Source: Pseudomonas yamanorum (GTDB lineage: Bacteria > Pseudomonadota > Gammaproteobacteria > Pseudomonadales > Pseudomonadaceae). Taken from it: a stretch of 64,000 nt of DNA. Of the stretch, positions 1-9,380 are shown piece after piece (positions within the stretch are counted from its first letter, which is position 1; every line of letters starts with the position of its first letter). The translations under genes and the position numbers were made by a program. A model generated the notes under the pieces. It worked only from the letters and a program-made list of their open reading frames with translations, had not been told where the DNA came from and searched no databases. The stretch covers positions 3,100,001 to 3,164,000 of the forward strand of contig NZ_LT629793.1 in assembly GCF_900105735.1 (NCBI RefSeq). Direction: 5' to 3'.

Positions 1-269
1 AACTTGCCCACCCGCAGGCCGATCTCAATGCGGTCCGGAAAGGCAATCGAGGCGAAATAGTCGCACGCCGAACTCACCACAAACCCAACCACTTCGCCAT
101 CATGAATATCCAACCCGCCCTGCTCGATCAGGTAGGTATTCACCGCCGTGTCGAAGAAGCTGTAGTAGGTGACGTTATTCACATGGCCATATACATCGTT
201 GTCGTGCCAGCGCGTGATGATCGGCTGGAAGTGGCGGTAATCGGCGCGTTGTGGCATGGCGTTGGTCAT
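1..269 (-). CDS. Acyl-CoA thioesterase, hotdog fold (3' end outside window)
   Basis: The 5' part of a minus-strand gene runs off the left edge; about 89 codons are present. Translation from the ATG at 269 begins [14 protein letters not shown] and contains [20 protein letters not shown], the typical N-terminal active-site region of 4-hydroxybenzoyl-CoA thioesterase/YbgC-like proteins (D-N-D-x-x-GHVNN-x-x-Y). The family hydrolyses acyl-CoA thioesters in the cytoplasm; the substrate cannot be told from this fragment. It is transcribed away from the M15 peptidase gene, which lies upstream on the same strand. The start is supported by family alignment at the first residues; the C-terminus is unseen. 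Confidence 0.8.
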   Translation of the reverse strand, partial: MTNAMPQRADYRHFQPIITRWHDNDVYGHVNNVTYYSFFDTAVNTYLIEQGGLDIHDGEVVGFVVSSACDYFASIAFPDRIEIGLRVGK

Positions 270-329
270 CGGTAAAACCCGGGCAAGAAGAGGCTCTCTT
301 GATACTGGGTTCAAGCATGACCCGCAAGC

Positions 330-1187
330 CTAGGTTGGGCTTTGCTCAATCGTTTGCTGGACGCACGCCATACGCCTGAGTGTTTGATCCGTCTCGGCCG
401 ATTGCTGCAGGCACTGGTGATAGGCGCTGATATAGGCCTCGACTGCGGCGCTGGCCTGCTGTGGCGTAACACGCGCCAGATACTCCACGAACGAACGCCG
501 GCCGATCTGGAAATGTTGGTAATCCAGCGGAAAATCCCAATAGCCACCCCAGGTCAAAAAGCCGTGTTCGGCAAACAGGTCAATCACCTCTTCCGCCCGC
601 CCCGGGCGCGCCGGCTTGCCGGGGCGAGCATCCAGGCGATTAACGGCAGTCGCGGTACTTGCCTTGGGCTCAACAGTGGCCTGGCCGGTGAATTCACCTC
701 GCGGGTTACGCCCGAACAAAACGAATGGGTTTTGCAGAGGGTTAAGGTCAATTGCGGCGCCGTAGGCGTGCAGCGACCACCCCGAAGCGCCACTGACCTG
801 TCGCCCATTAAAACCACTGGTATTGTTGCGGGCCATCGAGACCTTGTCATTGCCTCGATAGGTTTCCAGCCTGACCGCCTGATGCACCGGGAACCGACGT
901 TGCAGCAACTGCCTGAAGATTTCCTCCACATGGGGCGCGATGGCATCCAACACCACTAGCTGCCCGTTGTTATGCAGCACTCCGCCAAAGTCCACGTAGC
1001 TGAACGTCACCCGCGCCAGGCGGGCGCAGGGCAACGGATTGGTGGCGGTGATGGTGTGGCGAAGCTGCATCTGCCGACAGTCATTCACGCTCAACGGGAT
1101 GACCGAGGCCAGCGTGCCTTGTGCGACCAGCAACCCGGCGAGCAGCAAGACACCGGGGACAACACCACGAGAAAATCCAAAAGCCAT
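330..1187 (-). CDS. Exported M15-family D-Ala-D-Ala/L-Ala-D-Glu-type metallopeptidase
   Basis: A 285-residue protein with an N-terminal hydrophobic signal segment (about residues 9-28, ending near GTLAS). The Zn signature of M15 (VanY/endolysin-like) peptidases is intact: S-L-H-A-Y-G-A-A-I-D (His140, Asp147) and a distal histidine in Y-Q-H-F-Q-I-G (His225). Such enzymes cut peptidoglycan stem peptides; a periplasmic cell-wall role is inferred. The frame can be extended two codons upstream by a TTG, but the ATG at 1187 has an AAGGA ribosome-binding site eight bases away and is preferred. An insertion of about 40 residues rich in Pro/Arg/Lys (about 160-200) separates the two zinc motifs. It stands alone, downstream of recQ on the same strand with a 114-bp gap. 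Confidence 0.8.
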   Translation of the reverse strand: MAFGFSRGVVPGVLLLAGLLVAQGTLASVIPLSVNDCRQMQLRHTITATNPLPCARLARVTFSYVDFGGVLHNNGQLVVLDAIAPHVEEIFRQLLQRRFPVHQAVRLETYRGNDKVSMARNNTSGFNGRQVSGASGWSLHAYGAAIDLNPLQNPFVLFGRNPRGEFTGQATVEPKASTATAVNRLDARPGKPARPGRAEEVIDLFAEHGFLTWGGYWDFPLDYQHFQIGRRSFVEYLARVTPQQASAAVEAYISAYHQCLQQSAETDQTLRRMACVQQTIEQSPT

Positions 1188-1301
1188 GGGCAATTCCTTT
1201 GCAGAAGAAGTGGAGCATCAAACCTTCTCACCTGCGGGCACGGTCCGACTGTCGGCGGCGTCTGCCACTGGAAGGGAAAGCGCGACCTTCCAGACCGGAA
1301 A

Positions 1302-3239
1302 TCAGAGTGCCTCCAACCCTGCCTCCGCCCATTCACGAACCTCTGCATAGGGATACTCCTCCAGTACCGCGAAACCTGGAATCCCTCGTGCCTTCAGCTT
1401 GGTAAACAACGGCACGCTGAGACCGCATAAAAACCGTGTCAGCCGCTCCGCGCTTGGCAAGTCGCCGCTGTACTCATGGTGGCTGTGGATAAATTCGCCG
1501 CAAAGCGCGAGAAAGTTTTTATCCACAAGCGGCGGCAAGCTCGGCGGCGCCGGCAAGTGGGCGACGTTACCGTGGCATACCGAGCAGTGCCCGCACTGCC
1601 GGGGCGCGTTTTCATCACCGAAGTAATGCGCCAGGCGGTAACCCAGGCACTCCTGTGTCGCGAACAGATCCAGCATGGCGTGAATCCGTGCCACCTCCGT
1701 CACCTCATGCTGCTTGAAGCCTGTGTATAACTCCGTGCTCAGCGCCTGTGGATCGAAGTCGGTATTCAGCAGGGCGTAGACCTCGGTCATCTGCCGGCTT
1801 TCCATCTCGATCAGGCCTTGTTCCTGAAAGTAATCCAGGGCCTTCACCACCCGGCTGCGCTCGGCCTGGTGCTGTTGATACAGCGCGTCGAAGTCCACCG
1901 TCGCCCAGGTTTTCGCCCGTTTGCAGACCTCGATAATCGCTGCGACAAACTGCTGCCGCTCGCCGGTAAAACGCGCCAGCAATGCCTCTGGTTCAATCAA
2001 ATACTTGAAGCGGTATTCGGCGTAAAACGCATAGCGCGGCGCGATCACACCCTTGAGCTCAAGCTGCACGAGCAAGGTCTTCAGCGGTAGTTCACGGATG
2101 TTGCTGTGGTCCGACAGTGACCGGAGCATAAACTCCCACTGTCCATCGGCTCGGACCGCCTGTATTTCCTCCAGGACTCGGCGAATACCTTCCTGTTCCG
2201 GCGTATCGCCGTACACAAAGTTTTCCAGGATATTCAGGCTGTCGCGGTTGGCCAGAACCAGACACTCAGACGGCTGCCCATCACGCCCGGCACGGCCGAT
2301 TTCCTGGCTGTAGTTCTCGATGGATTTGGGCAGGTCGAAGTGCACCACGTTGCGGATATCGCTTTTGTCGATGCCCATGCCGAAGGCAATGGTGGCGACG
2401 ATGCAGTTGGACTGCCCGCCCATGAATCGCTTCTGAATGGCTTCCCGCTTATCGTGAGCCAGGCCCGCGTGATAAGCCTCGGCCTGGATTCCATTGCGAT
2501 TCAAATGCTCGGCAATCTGCTCCGCGGTTTTTTGCAGCGTGACGTAGACGATGCTTGGCTGATTGGCTCGCTCCTGCATCCACGTCACCAGCCGTCGTCG
2601 CTTGTCCTGGCCACTGACGGGCTCAACCAGCAGGTTGAGGTTGGAGCGGTAGAACCCGGTGGTGATCACATCGTCAGGTGCAATGGCGAACTTGGCCTGC
2701 ATGTCAGCGATCACCTTGGGCGTCGCCGTGGCGGTCAGCAGCAGCGCCTGGGGGATGCGGAACTGGCGTTGGTAATCCGGCAGCTTCAGGTAGTCCGGGC
2801 GAAAGTTATGGCCCCATTCGGAAATACAGTGAGCCTCATCCACCACCAGCAGCGAGATCGGCACGCTTTGCAGGAAGTTGCGAAAGCGCTCGTTCTTCAA
2901 GCGCTCCACGGAAACCATCAGGATCTTCAGCTCGCCCGAACGCGCCCGGGCCATGACGTCATTGGCATCATCGCGGCTCTGGGCCGAGTCGATGCTGCCC
3001 GCCGAGATACCGTGGCGCTGCAGGAAACCCAACTGGTCCTGCATCAGCGCCAGCAACGGCGACACCACCAGCGTCAGGTGCGGCAGCAACACGGCGGAAA
3101 GTTGATAACACAGGGACTTGCCGGAACCGGTGGGGAAAATCGCCGCCGCCGAACGACCGGCCAGCACGGCACTGACCACCGCCTCCTGGCCCAAACGAAA
3201 CTGTGGATAACCAAAGACCTGTTGGAGGGTGTTGTGCAT
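1302..3239 (-). CDS. RecQ-family ATP-dependent DNA helicase with displaced zinc site
   Basis: A 645-residue superfamily 2 helicase. Visible motifs: Walker A PTGSGKS (36-42), DEAH box VVDEAHCISEWGHNFRPDY (132-150), motif III LTATAT (168-173) and motif VI SQEIGRAGRDG (311-321). The RecQ zinc motif C-x17-C-x2-C-x2-C (Cys531, 549, 552, 555, preceded by YFGDENAPRQ) lies about 190 residues after the helicase core, whereas in E. coli RecQ it follows the core directly. The intervening part (about 350-525) looks helical/winged-helix, and no HRDC domain is evident in the last 70 residues. It probably unwinds recombination or replication intermediates. Because of the altered architecture this is a RecQ-like paralogue rather than certain orthologous RecQ, so no symbol is given. 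An RBS-like GGAGTGA precedes the start. Confidence 0.9.
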   Translation of the reverse strand: MHNTLQQVFGYPQFRLGQEAVVSAVLAGRSAAAIFPTGSGKSLCYQLSAVLLPHLTLVVSPLLALMQDQLGFLQRHGISAGSIDSAQSRDDANDVMARARSGELKILMVSVERLKNERFRNFLQSVPISLLVVDEAHCISEWGHNFRPDYLKLPDYQRQFRIPQALLLTATATPKVIADMQAKFAIAPDDVITTGFYRSNLNLLVEPVSGQDKRRRLVTWMQERANQPSIVYVTLQKTAEQIAEHLNRNGIQAEAYHAGLAHDKREAIQKRFMGGQSNCIVATIAFGMGIDKSDIRNVVHFDLPKSIENYSQEIGRAGRDGQPSECLVLANRDSLNILENFVYGDTPEQEGIRRVLEEIQAVRADGQWEFMLRSLSDHSNIRELPLKTLLVQLELKGVIAPRYAFYAEYRFKYLIEPEALLARFTGERQQFVAAIIEVCKRAKTWATVDFDALYQQHQAERSRVVKALDYFQEQGLIEMESRQMTEVYALLNTDFDPQALSTELYTGFKQHEVTEVARIHAMLDLFATQECLGYRLAHYFGDENAPRQCGHCSVCHGNVAHLPAPPSLPPLVDKNFLALCGEFIHSHHEYSGDLPSAERLTRFLCGLSVPLFTKLKARGIPGFAVLEEYPYAEVREWAEAGLEAL

Positions 3240-3448
3240 AAGCTGTCACTCCATTGACCGCTGAACGAGCCCAAAACATAGACCAGCGCATTCAGCGAAT
3301 CGAGAAAGGTCGCAAGGAAAAAAGAGTCTGGATGATACACAGCCTGGGAAGTGGAGTAGGCACCCGTAAGAAACGTTCCACCTTTACGCAGGACGCATCT
3401 CGAAACTCATTGCGCTACAATCAAGCTTCGCACCGAGAGGACGCTGTC

Positions 3449-3619
3449 ATGGCCGAACTGACGTTTGAGCAAAAGCAGGATCACTACCACAAGATCCGCC
3501 GTTCCAACTACCTGGCCAGCCTGCGCCTGGAGGGGTTCGACACCCAGCCCGCCGATGTCGACAAACCCCTGCCGACCCGCGAAGCCGTCCTCGCCAAGTA
3601 CCGCAACACCCCACGCTGA
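3449..3619 (+). CDS. yhfG: YhfG-family antitoxin of the Fic toxin
   Basis: A 56-residue protein starting MAELTFEQKQDHYHKIRR, after a GAGAGG ribosome-binding site. It matches the YhfG/VbhA-type class I Fic antitoxin pattern: a short helical protein carrying the inhibitory motif (S/T)xxxE(G/N), here S-L-R-L-E-G at residues 28-33. In this family the motif's glutamate enters the Fic active site and blocks productive ATP binding. Its TGA overlaps the ATG of the Fic gene (TGATG), so the two are translationally coupled, as in the E. coli yhfG-fic pair. A longer frame extends upstream to 3254 but has no homology or RBS. A TACAAT hexamer at 3416-3421 may be the -10 box. Confidence 0.85.
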   Translation: MAELTFEQKQDHYHKIRRSNYLASLRLEGFDTQPADVDKPLPTREAVLAKYRNTPR

Positions 3620-4212
3620 TGCTCGACAAATATGGTGTGGGCCAGGACCCGTACTGCTACCCCGGTAGCAGCGTCCTGCGCAACCGCCTCGATTTGTTCG
3701 ACGAAGAACGCCTGCATCAGGCCGAACGGGAATTGTCTGAAATTGCCGTCGGCAGCCTTCCGCTGTATCCGCCGCCCTACGACCTTGAACGCCTGCAACA
3801 CATCCACCGCACCCTGTTCGGGGACATCTACGAATGGGCCGGGGAACTGCGTACGGTCAACATCCAGAAAGGCGACACGCTGTTCTGCACACCGGAGCGT
3901 ATCCCGCCTGAGGCGAGCAAGATCATCCAGCACATGGCGCAGGCCAACTGGTTTGTCGGGGTGACGCAGGCAGAGTTGGTGACGCAAATTGCCGAGGCCT
4001 ATGGCGACCTCAACGTGATCCACCCGTTTCGCGAAGGGAACGGCCGGGCGCAGCGGATTCTGTTCGAGCAGATCATCGTCAACGCCGGGTTTTCGGTGAA
4101 TTGGTGGCTGGTGAAGAACGCGGCGTGGATACTGGCGAATATCGACGCGGTGGCGTGTGATTACCGGGGGTTGGAGGCGATTTTCGAGCGGTGTATCAGT
4201 ACCCCGCGCTAG
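3619..4212 (+). CDS. fic: Fic-domain protein adenylyltransferase (toxin)
   Basis: A 197-residue Fic/DOC protein. The active-site motif HPFREGNGR (135-143) is complete, with the catalytic His135 and the phosphate-binding G-N-G-R. Upstream, the flap region T-V-N-I-Q-K-G-D (79-86) is typical of target-docking beta hairpins. Members transfer AMP from ATP onto a hydroxyl side chain of target proteins; bacterial class I targets include DNA gyrase and topoisomerase IV in other genera, while the target here is unknown. There is no built-in inhibitory helix, consistent with control by the overlapping upstream yhfG. A REP element pair follows after about 40 bp, and no other gene shares the unit. Confidence 0.92.
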   Translation: MLDKYGVGQDPYCYPGSSVLRNRLDLFDEERLHQAERELSEIAVGSLPLYPPPYDLERLQHIHRTLFGDIYEWAGELRTVNIQKGDTLFCTPERIPPEASKIIQHMAQANWFVGVTQAELVTQIAEAYGDLNVIHPFREGNGRAQRILFEQIIVNAGFSVNWWLVKNAAWILANIDAVACDYRGLEAIFERCISTPR

Positions 4213-4253
4213 CCGCCGTCAAGCGAACACCACCCGAGCAACCACACAGCTAA

Positions 4254-4349
4254 AAATGTGGGAGCTGGCTTGCCTGCGATAGCGGTGTGTCAGAAAACAC
4301 TTCTACCACTGACACACCGCCATCGCGGGCAAGCCCGGCTCCCACATTT
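4254..4349. repeat. REP pair, inverted (type A)
   Basis: Two copies of the intergenic element AATGTGGGAGC-TGGCTTGCCTGCGAT face each other around a variable centre, so the whole unit begins AAATGTGGGAG and ends CTCCCACATTT. Internal arms GCGGTGTGTCAG and CTGACACACCGC also pair. This is the common Pseudomonas REP doublet. It lies between fic and the DUF1493 gene. Confidence 0.9.
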
Positions 4350-4457
4350 GAACTGTTTCGTTTGAAGGATCATGGTTCGATCGATAAAGTCAGTCGCCCT
4401 GCCCACTCACGCGTAACCACCATGAACCTGGCCCCCAACTTTCCTGAAGACCTTGCC

Positions 4458-4799
4458 ATGCAACAGCTCTTGCAACTGCTGCATGAAGAAATTGGCCTGC
4501 CTGAACATAAGACGCTGCGCCTTGAAACGGCCATCAACCTGGACCTGGGTTGCGACGGCGCCGAAGCCAATCAATTCATGGAAGCGCTGGAACAAGACTT
4601 CGCCGTAGACCTGAACGACTTCGACGCTTATCGTTACTTCCAACCTCCCGCCTTCGACGTCTTCCTGAAACACCGTGCCAAAGGCCGCGGCGACAAAATC
4701 CCGCTGACCGTCGGCATGCTATACCTCGCAATCAAGACCCAACGCTGGGACACCCAAACCCTGGAAAACCTGAGCGAACACAAACCCCAAACGCGCTGA
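4458..4799 (+). CDS. DUF1493 family protein (acyl-carrier-protein-like fold)
   Basis: A 113-residue acidic protein, MQQLLQLLHEEIGLPEHKTL onward, with the DUF1493 signature L-D-L-G-C-D-G-A-E-A-N-Q-F-M-E-A-L followed by F-A-V-D-L-N-D-F-D-A-Y-R-Y-F. The family resembles small acyl-carrier-like helical proteins but lacks the DSL phosphopantetheine serine; here D-G-A-E stands at that place. The start at 4458 has a GAAGA ribosome-binding site seven bases away. An in-frame ATG at 4422 would add 12 residues but has no RBS, and the frame also runs back through the REP. The function of the family is unknown. It is a single gene, followed by eamA on the same strand after about 100 bp. Confidence 0.7.
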   Translation: MQQLLQLLHEEIGLPEHKTLRLETAINLDLGCDGAEANQFMEALEQDFAVDLNDFDAYRYFQPPAFDVFLKHRAKGRGDKIPLTVGMLYLAIKTQRWDTQTLENLSEHKPQTR

Positions 4800-4901
4800 A
4801 GATCAACTGTAGGACCCGGGCTTGTCCGCGATGAGGCCGGGACAGTCAACACACCTATAAGCCGATACACCGCAGCCTTCAAAAAATAACAAGGACCTTA
4901 C

Positions 4902-5765
4902 ATGGACGTACTAATGGGCCTGCTGGCCGCCCTGCTCTGGGGCGGCACGGACTTCCTCGTCGGCCTCAACGCCCGAGCCGTCGGCGTCAAACGCGCGGTG
5001 TACTTCGGCCAGGCCCTGGGCTTCCTGATCATGACCCTGCTGCTGGTCATATTCCCGGCCTTCCTCGTCAAATCCCTCGCGGCGCCTTTGAGTGTCTGGC
5101 TCCTGGGCGCCGCAGCAGCCCTGCTGACCGTCTCCGGCGCCCTCGCACTGTCCAAGGCCTTCGCTCTGGGCAAAGCGGCCATCGTCGCGCCTCTGGTGAC
5201 GTCCTACGGCGTGGTGACTACTTTGCTGTCATGGGCCAGCGGCGAACACATCAGCCTGAGCCAGCTCGGCTGCATCGCCCTGTGCGTGGTGGGTGTGATC
5301 CTTTCCAGTATCCACAAGGACAACGGCGTGCCTCACAACAACTCCAGCAGCTCGATCGGCTACGCGATGCTCGCAGCGTTGCTCTACGGCACCAGTTTTT
5401 GGGTGCAGGGTCGTTACACCCTGCCGACGCTTGGACCGGTCACGATGCTTTGGCTGGGTTACCTGGTAGGGCTATGCGTATTGGTGTTGATGGTGCTCAA
5501 AGTCAAAGACGGCCTGAAAATCCCACCGCTGAAAAACTGTGCAACGCTGACCGGCGCGAGCGTGATGAACCTGGGTGGATTCTCGGCATTCTCGTGGGGT
5601 GCAATGGCGGGATCGGTTTCGGTAGTGACCGTGATCAGTACCTTATCCGGCGGGATCGCCGCGATCCTGGGGTTTGTATTTTTCAAGGAACGACTGTCGG
5701 CAGTGCAAATAACCGGTGTGGTGCTGGTGTTGGTCGGAGCTGTGGTATTGCACCTCGTCGACTAA
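4902..5765 (+). CDS. EamA/DMT-family inner-membrane transporter
   Basis: A 287-residue, highly hydrophobic protein with about ten predicted transmembrane helices and the two-fold EamA repeat (first half to about residue 140, second from SSSIGYAMLAALLYGTSFW). The start MDVLMGLLAALLWGGTDFLV is typical of DMT superfamily exporters, and an AAGGACC ribosome-binding site precedes the ATG. DMT proteins commonly export metabolites such as amino acids or purines; the substrate here cannot be told. The gene is monocistronic and converges on pckA, with a shared bidirectional terminator between them. Confidence 0.85.
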   Translation: MDVLMGLLAALLWGGTDFLVGLNARAVGVKRAVYFGQALGFLIMTLLLVIFPAFLVKSLAAPLSVWLLGAAAALLTVSGALALSKAFALGKAAIVAPLVTSYGVVTTLLSWASGEHISLSQLGCIALCVVGVILSSIHKDNGVPHNNSSSSIGYAMLAALLYGTSFWVQGRYTLPTLGPVTMLWLGYLVGLCVLVLMVLKVKDGLKIPPLKNCATLTGASVMNLGGFSAFSWGAMAGSVSVVTVISTLSGGIAAILGFVFFKERLSAVQITGVVLVLVGAVVLHLVD

Positions 5766-5777
5766 TTCTTCGCCCAC

Positions 5778-5807
5778 AAAAAAGCCGCCCACAAGGGGCG
5801 GCTTTTT
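5778..5807. terminator. Bidirectional intrinsic terminator, eamA/pckA
   Basis: A run of A's, then GCCGCCC, a loop ACAA(G), GGGCGGC and a run of T's. The stem is GC-rich with A/T tracts on both flanks, so it can stop transcription from eamA (plus) and pckA (minus). It fits exactly into the 57-bp convergent gap. Confidence 0.9.
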
Positions 5808-5822
5808 CACAACGGCCGAATC

Positions 5823-7364
5823 TTACAACTTCGGACCCGCAGCCTTGATCGCATCGCTCACTTCAAACTTCTTGAAGTTCTCAACGAACAGACCCGCCAG
5901 CGCCTTGGCGGCTTCATCGTAAGCAGCCTTGTCAGCCCAGGTGTTACGTGGGTTCAGCAGGCCAGTCTCGACGCCCGGTACAGCCAATGGCACGTCCAGG
6001 TTGATGGTGTCGAGGTGCTCGGTCTCGGCACCAATCAACGCACCGCTCTGGATCGCTGCAATCACGCCACGGGTGGTCGGGATGTTGAAGCGCTTGCCAA
6101 CGCCGTAGCCGCCGCCGGTCCAGCCGGTGTTGACCAGGTAAACCTTGGAGCCGAAGCCGCGGATGCGCTTGATCAGCAGTTCTGCGTATTCGCCAGCCGG
6201 GCGCGGGAAGAACGGTGCGCCGAAGCAGGTGGAGAAGGTCGACTTGATGCCGGCGCCCGAACCCATTTCGGTCGAGCCCACCAGTGCGGTGTAACCGGAC
6301 AGGAAGTGGTAGGCCGCTTGTTCTTCGCTGAGGATCGAGACTGGCGGCAGTACGCCGGTCAGGTCGCAGGTCAGGAAGATCACGGCGTTTGGCTCGCCAC
6401 CGAAGTTTTTCTCGGAGCGCTTGGCAACGTGTTCCAGCGGGTAGGCGGCGCGGCTGTTCTGGGTCAGGCTGACGTCAGCGTAGTCGGCGTGCTTGGCGTC
6501 ATCGATGACGACGTTTTCCAGCACGGCGCCGTGCTTGATGGCTTTCCAGATAACCGGCTCGTTCTTCTCGGACAGGTCGATGCACTTGGCATAGCAACCG
6601 CCTTCGATGTTGAACACAACGCCTTCGCCCCAGCCGTGTTCGTCGTCGCCGATCAGGTAGCGGCTTTCGTCGGCGGACAGGGTGGTTTTACCCGTGCCCG
6701 ACAGGCCGAAGAACAGGGTCACGTCGCCTGCTTCGCCGATGTTGGCGGCGCAGTGCATCGGCAGTACGTCGGAGGCCGGCAGCAGGAAGTTCTGCACCGA
6801 GAACATGGCTTTTTTCATCTCACCGGCGTAACGCATGCCGGCGATCAGCACTTTTTTCTGGGCAAAGTTAAGGATCACGCAACCGTCGGAGTTGGTGCCG
6901 TCACGCTCTGGCACGCATTCGAAGTTGGCTACGTTGAGCACTTGCCACTCTTCACGACCGGCGGGGTTGTACTGGGCCGGATTGATGAACAGGCAACGAC
7001 CGAACAGGTTCTGCCAGGCAGTCTGGGTGGTCATTTTCACGGCCAGGTAGTGGTCTTCTGCAGCCCCTACGTGAACGTGGGAAACGAAATGCTCTTGCGC
7101 GTTGTTGAATGCCTCGACGCGAGCCCACAGGGCATCGAACTTGTCGGCCGGGAACTTGCGGTTGATCGGGCCCCAGGCAATGGCAGCCTGGGTGGAAGGC
7201 TCTTCAACAATGAAGCGGTCGACTGGCGAACGGCCGGTACGATGACCGGTTTCTACGACCAGCGCGCCGGTATCGGCAAGCACGCCTTCACCGCGCTGCA
7301 GGGCTTCTTTGACCAGATCGTCAACACTCAGATCGGTGTATACGGCGTTATTGGCTTGCGTCAT
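5823..7364 (-). CDS. pckA: Phosphoenolpyruvate carboxykinase (ATP)
   Basis: A 513-residue cytoplasmic enzyme catalysing oxaloacetate + ATP to phosphoenolpyruvate + CO2 + ADP, the entry step of gluconeogenesis. The PEPCK-specific kinase-1a P-loop [13 protein letters not shown] is at 218-230, the N-terminal TGRSPVDRF substrate region at 43-51, and IGDDEHGWG (metal site) at 238-246. Length agrees with ATP-type enzymes. A GGGGAACCTC stretch precedes the ATG as RBS. It is monocistronic; hslO lies upstream on the same strand with a 179-bp gap that must contain the promoter. Growth on organic acids, the usual Pseudomonas diet, depends on this enzyme. Confidence 0.97.
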   Translation of the reverse strand: MTQANNAVYTDLSVDDLVKEALQRGEGVLADTGALVVETGHRTGRSPVDRFIVEEPSTQAAIAWGPINRKFPADKFDALWARVEAFNNAQEHFVSHVHVGAAEDHYLAVKMTTQTAWQNLFGRCLFINPAQYNPAGREEWQVLNVANFECVPERDGTNSDGCVILNFAQKKVLIAGMRYAGEMKKAMFSVQNFLLPASDVLPMHCAANIGEAGDVTLFFGLSGTGKTTLSADESRYLIGDDEHGWGEGVVFNIEGGCYAKCIDLSEKNEPVIWKAIKHGAVLENVVIDDAKHADYADVSLTQNSRAAYPLEHVAKRSEKNFGGEPNAVIFLTCDLTGVLPPVSILSEEQAAYHFLSGYTALVGSTEMGSGAGIKSTFSTCFGAPFFPRPAGEYAELLIKRIRGFGSKVYLVNTGWTGGGYGVGKRFNIPTTRGVIAAIQSGALIGAETEHLDTINLDVPLAVPGVETGLLNPRNTWADKAAYDEAAKALAGLFVENFKKFEVSDAIKAAGPKL

Positions 7365-7543
7365 GAGGTTCCCCGTCGGCCAGTGGCCGAGTGCTCCAAA
7401 CGTTTTGTAGTAGAAAGTTGCGCACTACTACCGCGAAAAAAGTGGGCCGGATTATGCCAGAAAAGCCCAAAAAGAGTAGGGCCCTCCGGTCAGAACGGCG
7501 GAAATCCGGCGTTTGTCAGGTGATTTACCTGTGCTTAAACGTT

Positions 7544-8446
7544 TTAGTGGCGGGTGCCTGAAGGGGTGTCTACGCCCGCGCCGGCGAATAATTGAGCAAT
7601 ATCGGCGGCGTCGAACAGGTAGCGCTGGTTGCAGAACTGGCAGTCGATCTCGATGTTGCCACCGTGTTCCACCACCAGGGCCTGCGCATCTTCCAGACCC
7701 AGGCTGACCAGGGCAGTGGCCGAACGCTCGCGGGAGCAACTGCAGTGGAAGTGCAGGGATTGCACGTCGAACAGGCGCACGGCCTCTTCGTGGTAGAGGC
7801 GGTGCAGGATGGTTTCGTTGTCCAGGCCCAGCAGTTCTTCGGCTTTCAAGGTACCGGCCAGGGCGGTGATATGGGCCCAGCTGTCGGCACGGTCTTCTTC
7901 ATCCTTGATACGGTCGGCCGGCAATTGTTGCAGCAACAGGCCACGGGCGCGCTTGCCGTCGGCGTTCAGCCAGAAGCGGGTGCCGACTTGCTGGGACATC
8001 ACGAAATAGTTGGTGAAGCAGTCGGACAGGGTTTCGCCGTCGAGGTCGACGATGCCCTGGTAACGCTGGCCTTCAGTCGGGTCGACGGTCAGTGCCAGCA
8101 CGCCGTCAGGCATCAGGTCAGCCAGGGTGGCATCGGGAGCGATCCGGTCCGCGTCGTATCGGGCCAGGCCACGGATTTCACGCTCGCTGGAGCATTCGAT
8201 CATCAGCAGCGGGATCGGGCCTTCGGAACGGGCCTGCAGGATCAGCAAGCCATCGAACTTCAGGGTGCCCACCAGCAGCGAGGCAGCCGCCATCAGCTCG
8301 CCGAGCAATTGCGCGACCGGCTCCGGATAGGGGTGCTTGGCGAGGACTTCGGCATAGCTGCGCTCCAGGGCGACCAGTTCGCCACGGGCGTCGCTGTCGT
8401 CGAAGATGAAGCGTTGGGTGAAGTCGGTATCCGGTAGATCAGTCAT
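7544..8446 (-). CDS. hslO: Redox-regulated chaperone Hsp33
   Basis: A 300-residue Hsp33 protein: an N-terminal substrate-binding domain and a C-terminal redox switch with four zinc-binding cysteines, C-S-C-S-R-E (Cys235, Cys237) and C-Q-F-C (Cys269, Cys272). On oxidation by peroxide or hypochlorite the zinc is lost and the chaperone becomes active in the cytoplasm. The frame extends 27 bases upstream, but the ATG at 8446 ([15 protein letters not shown]) fits the family start. In E. coli hslO and hslR form one operon with pckA downstream; here hslR is nearby but separated by a divergent PAP2 gene, a partly conserved arrangement. Confidence 0.95.
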   Translation of the reverse strand: MTDLPDTDFTQRFIFDDSDARGELVALERSYAEVLAKHPYPEPVAQLLGELMAAASLLVGTLKFDGLLILQARSEGPIPLLMIECSSEREIRGLARYDADRIAPDATLADLMPDGVLALTVDPTEGQRYQGIVDLDGETLSDCFTNYFVMSQQVGTRFWLNADGKRARGLLLQQLPADRIKDEEDRADSWAHITALAGTLKAEELLGLDNETILHRLYHEEAVRLFDVQSLHFHCSCSRERSATALVSLGLEDAQALVVEHGGNIEIDCQFCNQRYLFDAADIAQLFAGAGVDTPSGTRH

Positions 8447-8571
8447 AGGTCTGGGTATCTGAATTGATGACAAAAAGATGACAACGTTTATAGAATTACA
8501 CGCTTTAGCACCATTTTGGTGCGGCCTTCTTCAGGAAAACGAAGCGCTTTAAAGCAAAGAGGAAACAGTTT

Positions 8572-9372
8572 ATGAACAATCCGGGTTTGTTCCAAGCCAG
8601 GTGGAACCTCGGGCGATTGGCCCTGTGCAATTTATTCGCTGTGGGGCTGCTGTGTTTTTGGCTCTGGCCAGCGGGCCAGGCGCTCTGTGTGGTTTTCGAC
8701 GAGTGGCTGTTTCATCTGCTCAACGACCCCTTGGCGAGCAGCCAGGCGTGGTTGCATGTGTGGGCGGTGGCCAGTTTGCGCCCGTTTGATGCCGTGGTGG
8801 GGGTGATTCTGCTGGCGCTGTTGATCCGCGGCGACTGGGTGTTCAAGGCGATTGAAGTGCGCCAGGCGTTTTTTGGATTCCTGGGCATTCTGCTGCTGTT
8901 GTTGTTTATCCGCATGCTGTTTTCCAAGCTGGCAGCGCAGATGGGCTGGCAACACCATAGCCCGTCGATGGTGATCAGCGGGGCGATTCAGATGAGCGAC
9001 TATTTTCCAGGCCTTGAGAAAACGTGGGAATTGAAGGACCGCTCCAGCCAGAGCTTCCCGGGGGATCATGCTTCGGTGTTGTTGATCTGGGGGATGTTCA
9101 TGAGCGTGTTCGCCAAGCGCCTCGGGCACGTCCTGGTGATCTGGGGCCTGGCGCTGCTGTTCATGATGCCGCGGCTGGTGGCCGGCGCGCATTGGGGGCA
9201 GGACGACTATATCGGCGGGGTATTGCTGGCGCTGTTGGCGCTGGGTTGGGGTTACTACACGCCCTTTGCGGCGAAAGTTTCAGGGGGGCTGTTGCGGCTG
9301 ACGGGACCGGTGTTTGAGTGGTTTCAGCGAGTGCCGCTGGTTAATCGCTTGAGCGTGATTCGCAGCGTTTGA
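8572..9372 (+). CDS. PAP2-family membrane phosphatase/phosphotransferase
   Basis: A 266-residue integral membrane protein with about six hydrophobic segments (for example 16-37, 71-86, 98-115, 168-180, 187-200, 214-228). The PAP2 phosphatase core is present: S-F-P-G-D-H-A-S (161-168, a variant of PSGH) and R-x5-H-x3-D as R-L-V-A-G-A-H-W-G-Q-D (201-211), supplying the catalytic histidines. Substrates of the family include undecaprenyl diphosphate, phosphatidic acid and lipid A phosphates; no specific one can be assigned. An AAAGAGGAAAC ribosome-binding site precedes the ATG. It is transcribed divergently from hslO and convergently to hslR. Confidence 0.85.
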   Translation: MNNPGLFQARWNLGRLALCNLFAVGLLCFWLWPAGQALCVVFDEWLFHLLNDPLASSQAWLHVWAVASLRPFDAVVGVILLALLIRGDWVFKAIEVRQAFFGFLGILLLLLFIRMLFSKLAAQMGWQHHSPSMVISGAIQMSDYFPGLEKTWELKDRSSQSFPGDHASVLLIWGMFMSVFAKRLGHVLVIWGLALLFMMPRLVAGAHWGQDDYIGGVLLALLALGWGYYTPFAAKVSGGLLRLTGPVFEWFQRVPLVNRLSVIRSV

Positions 9373-9380
9373 GTTGAAGT

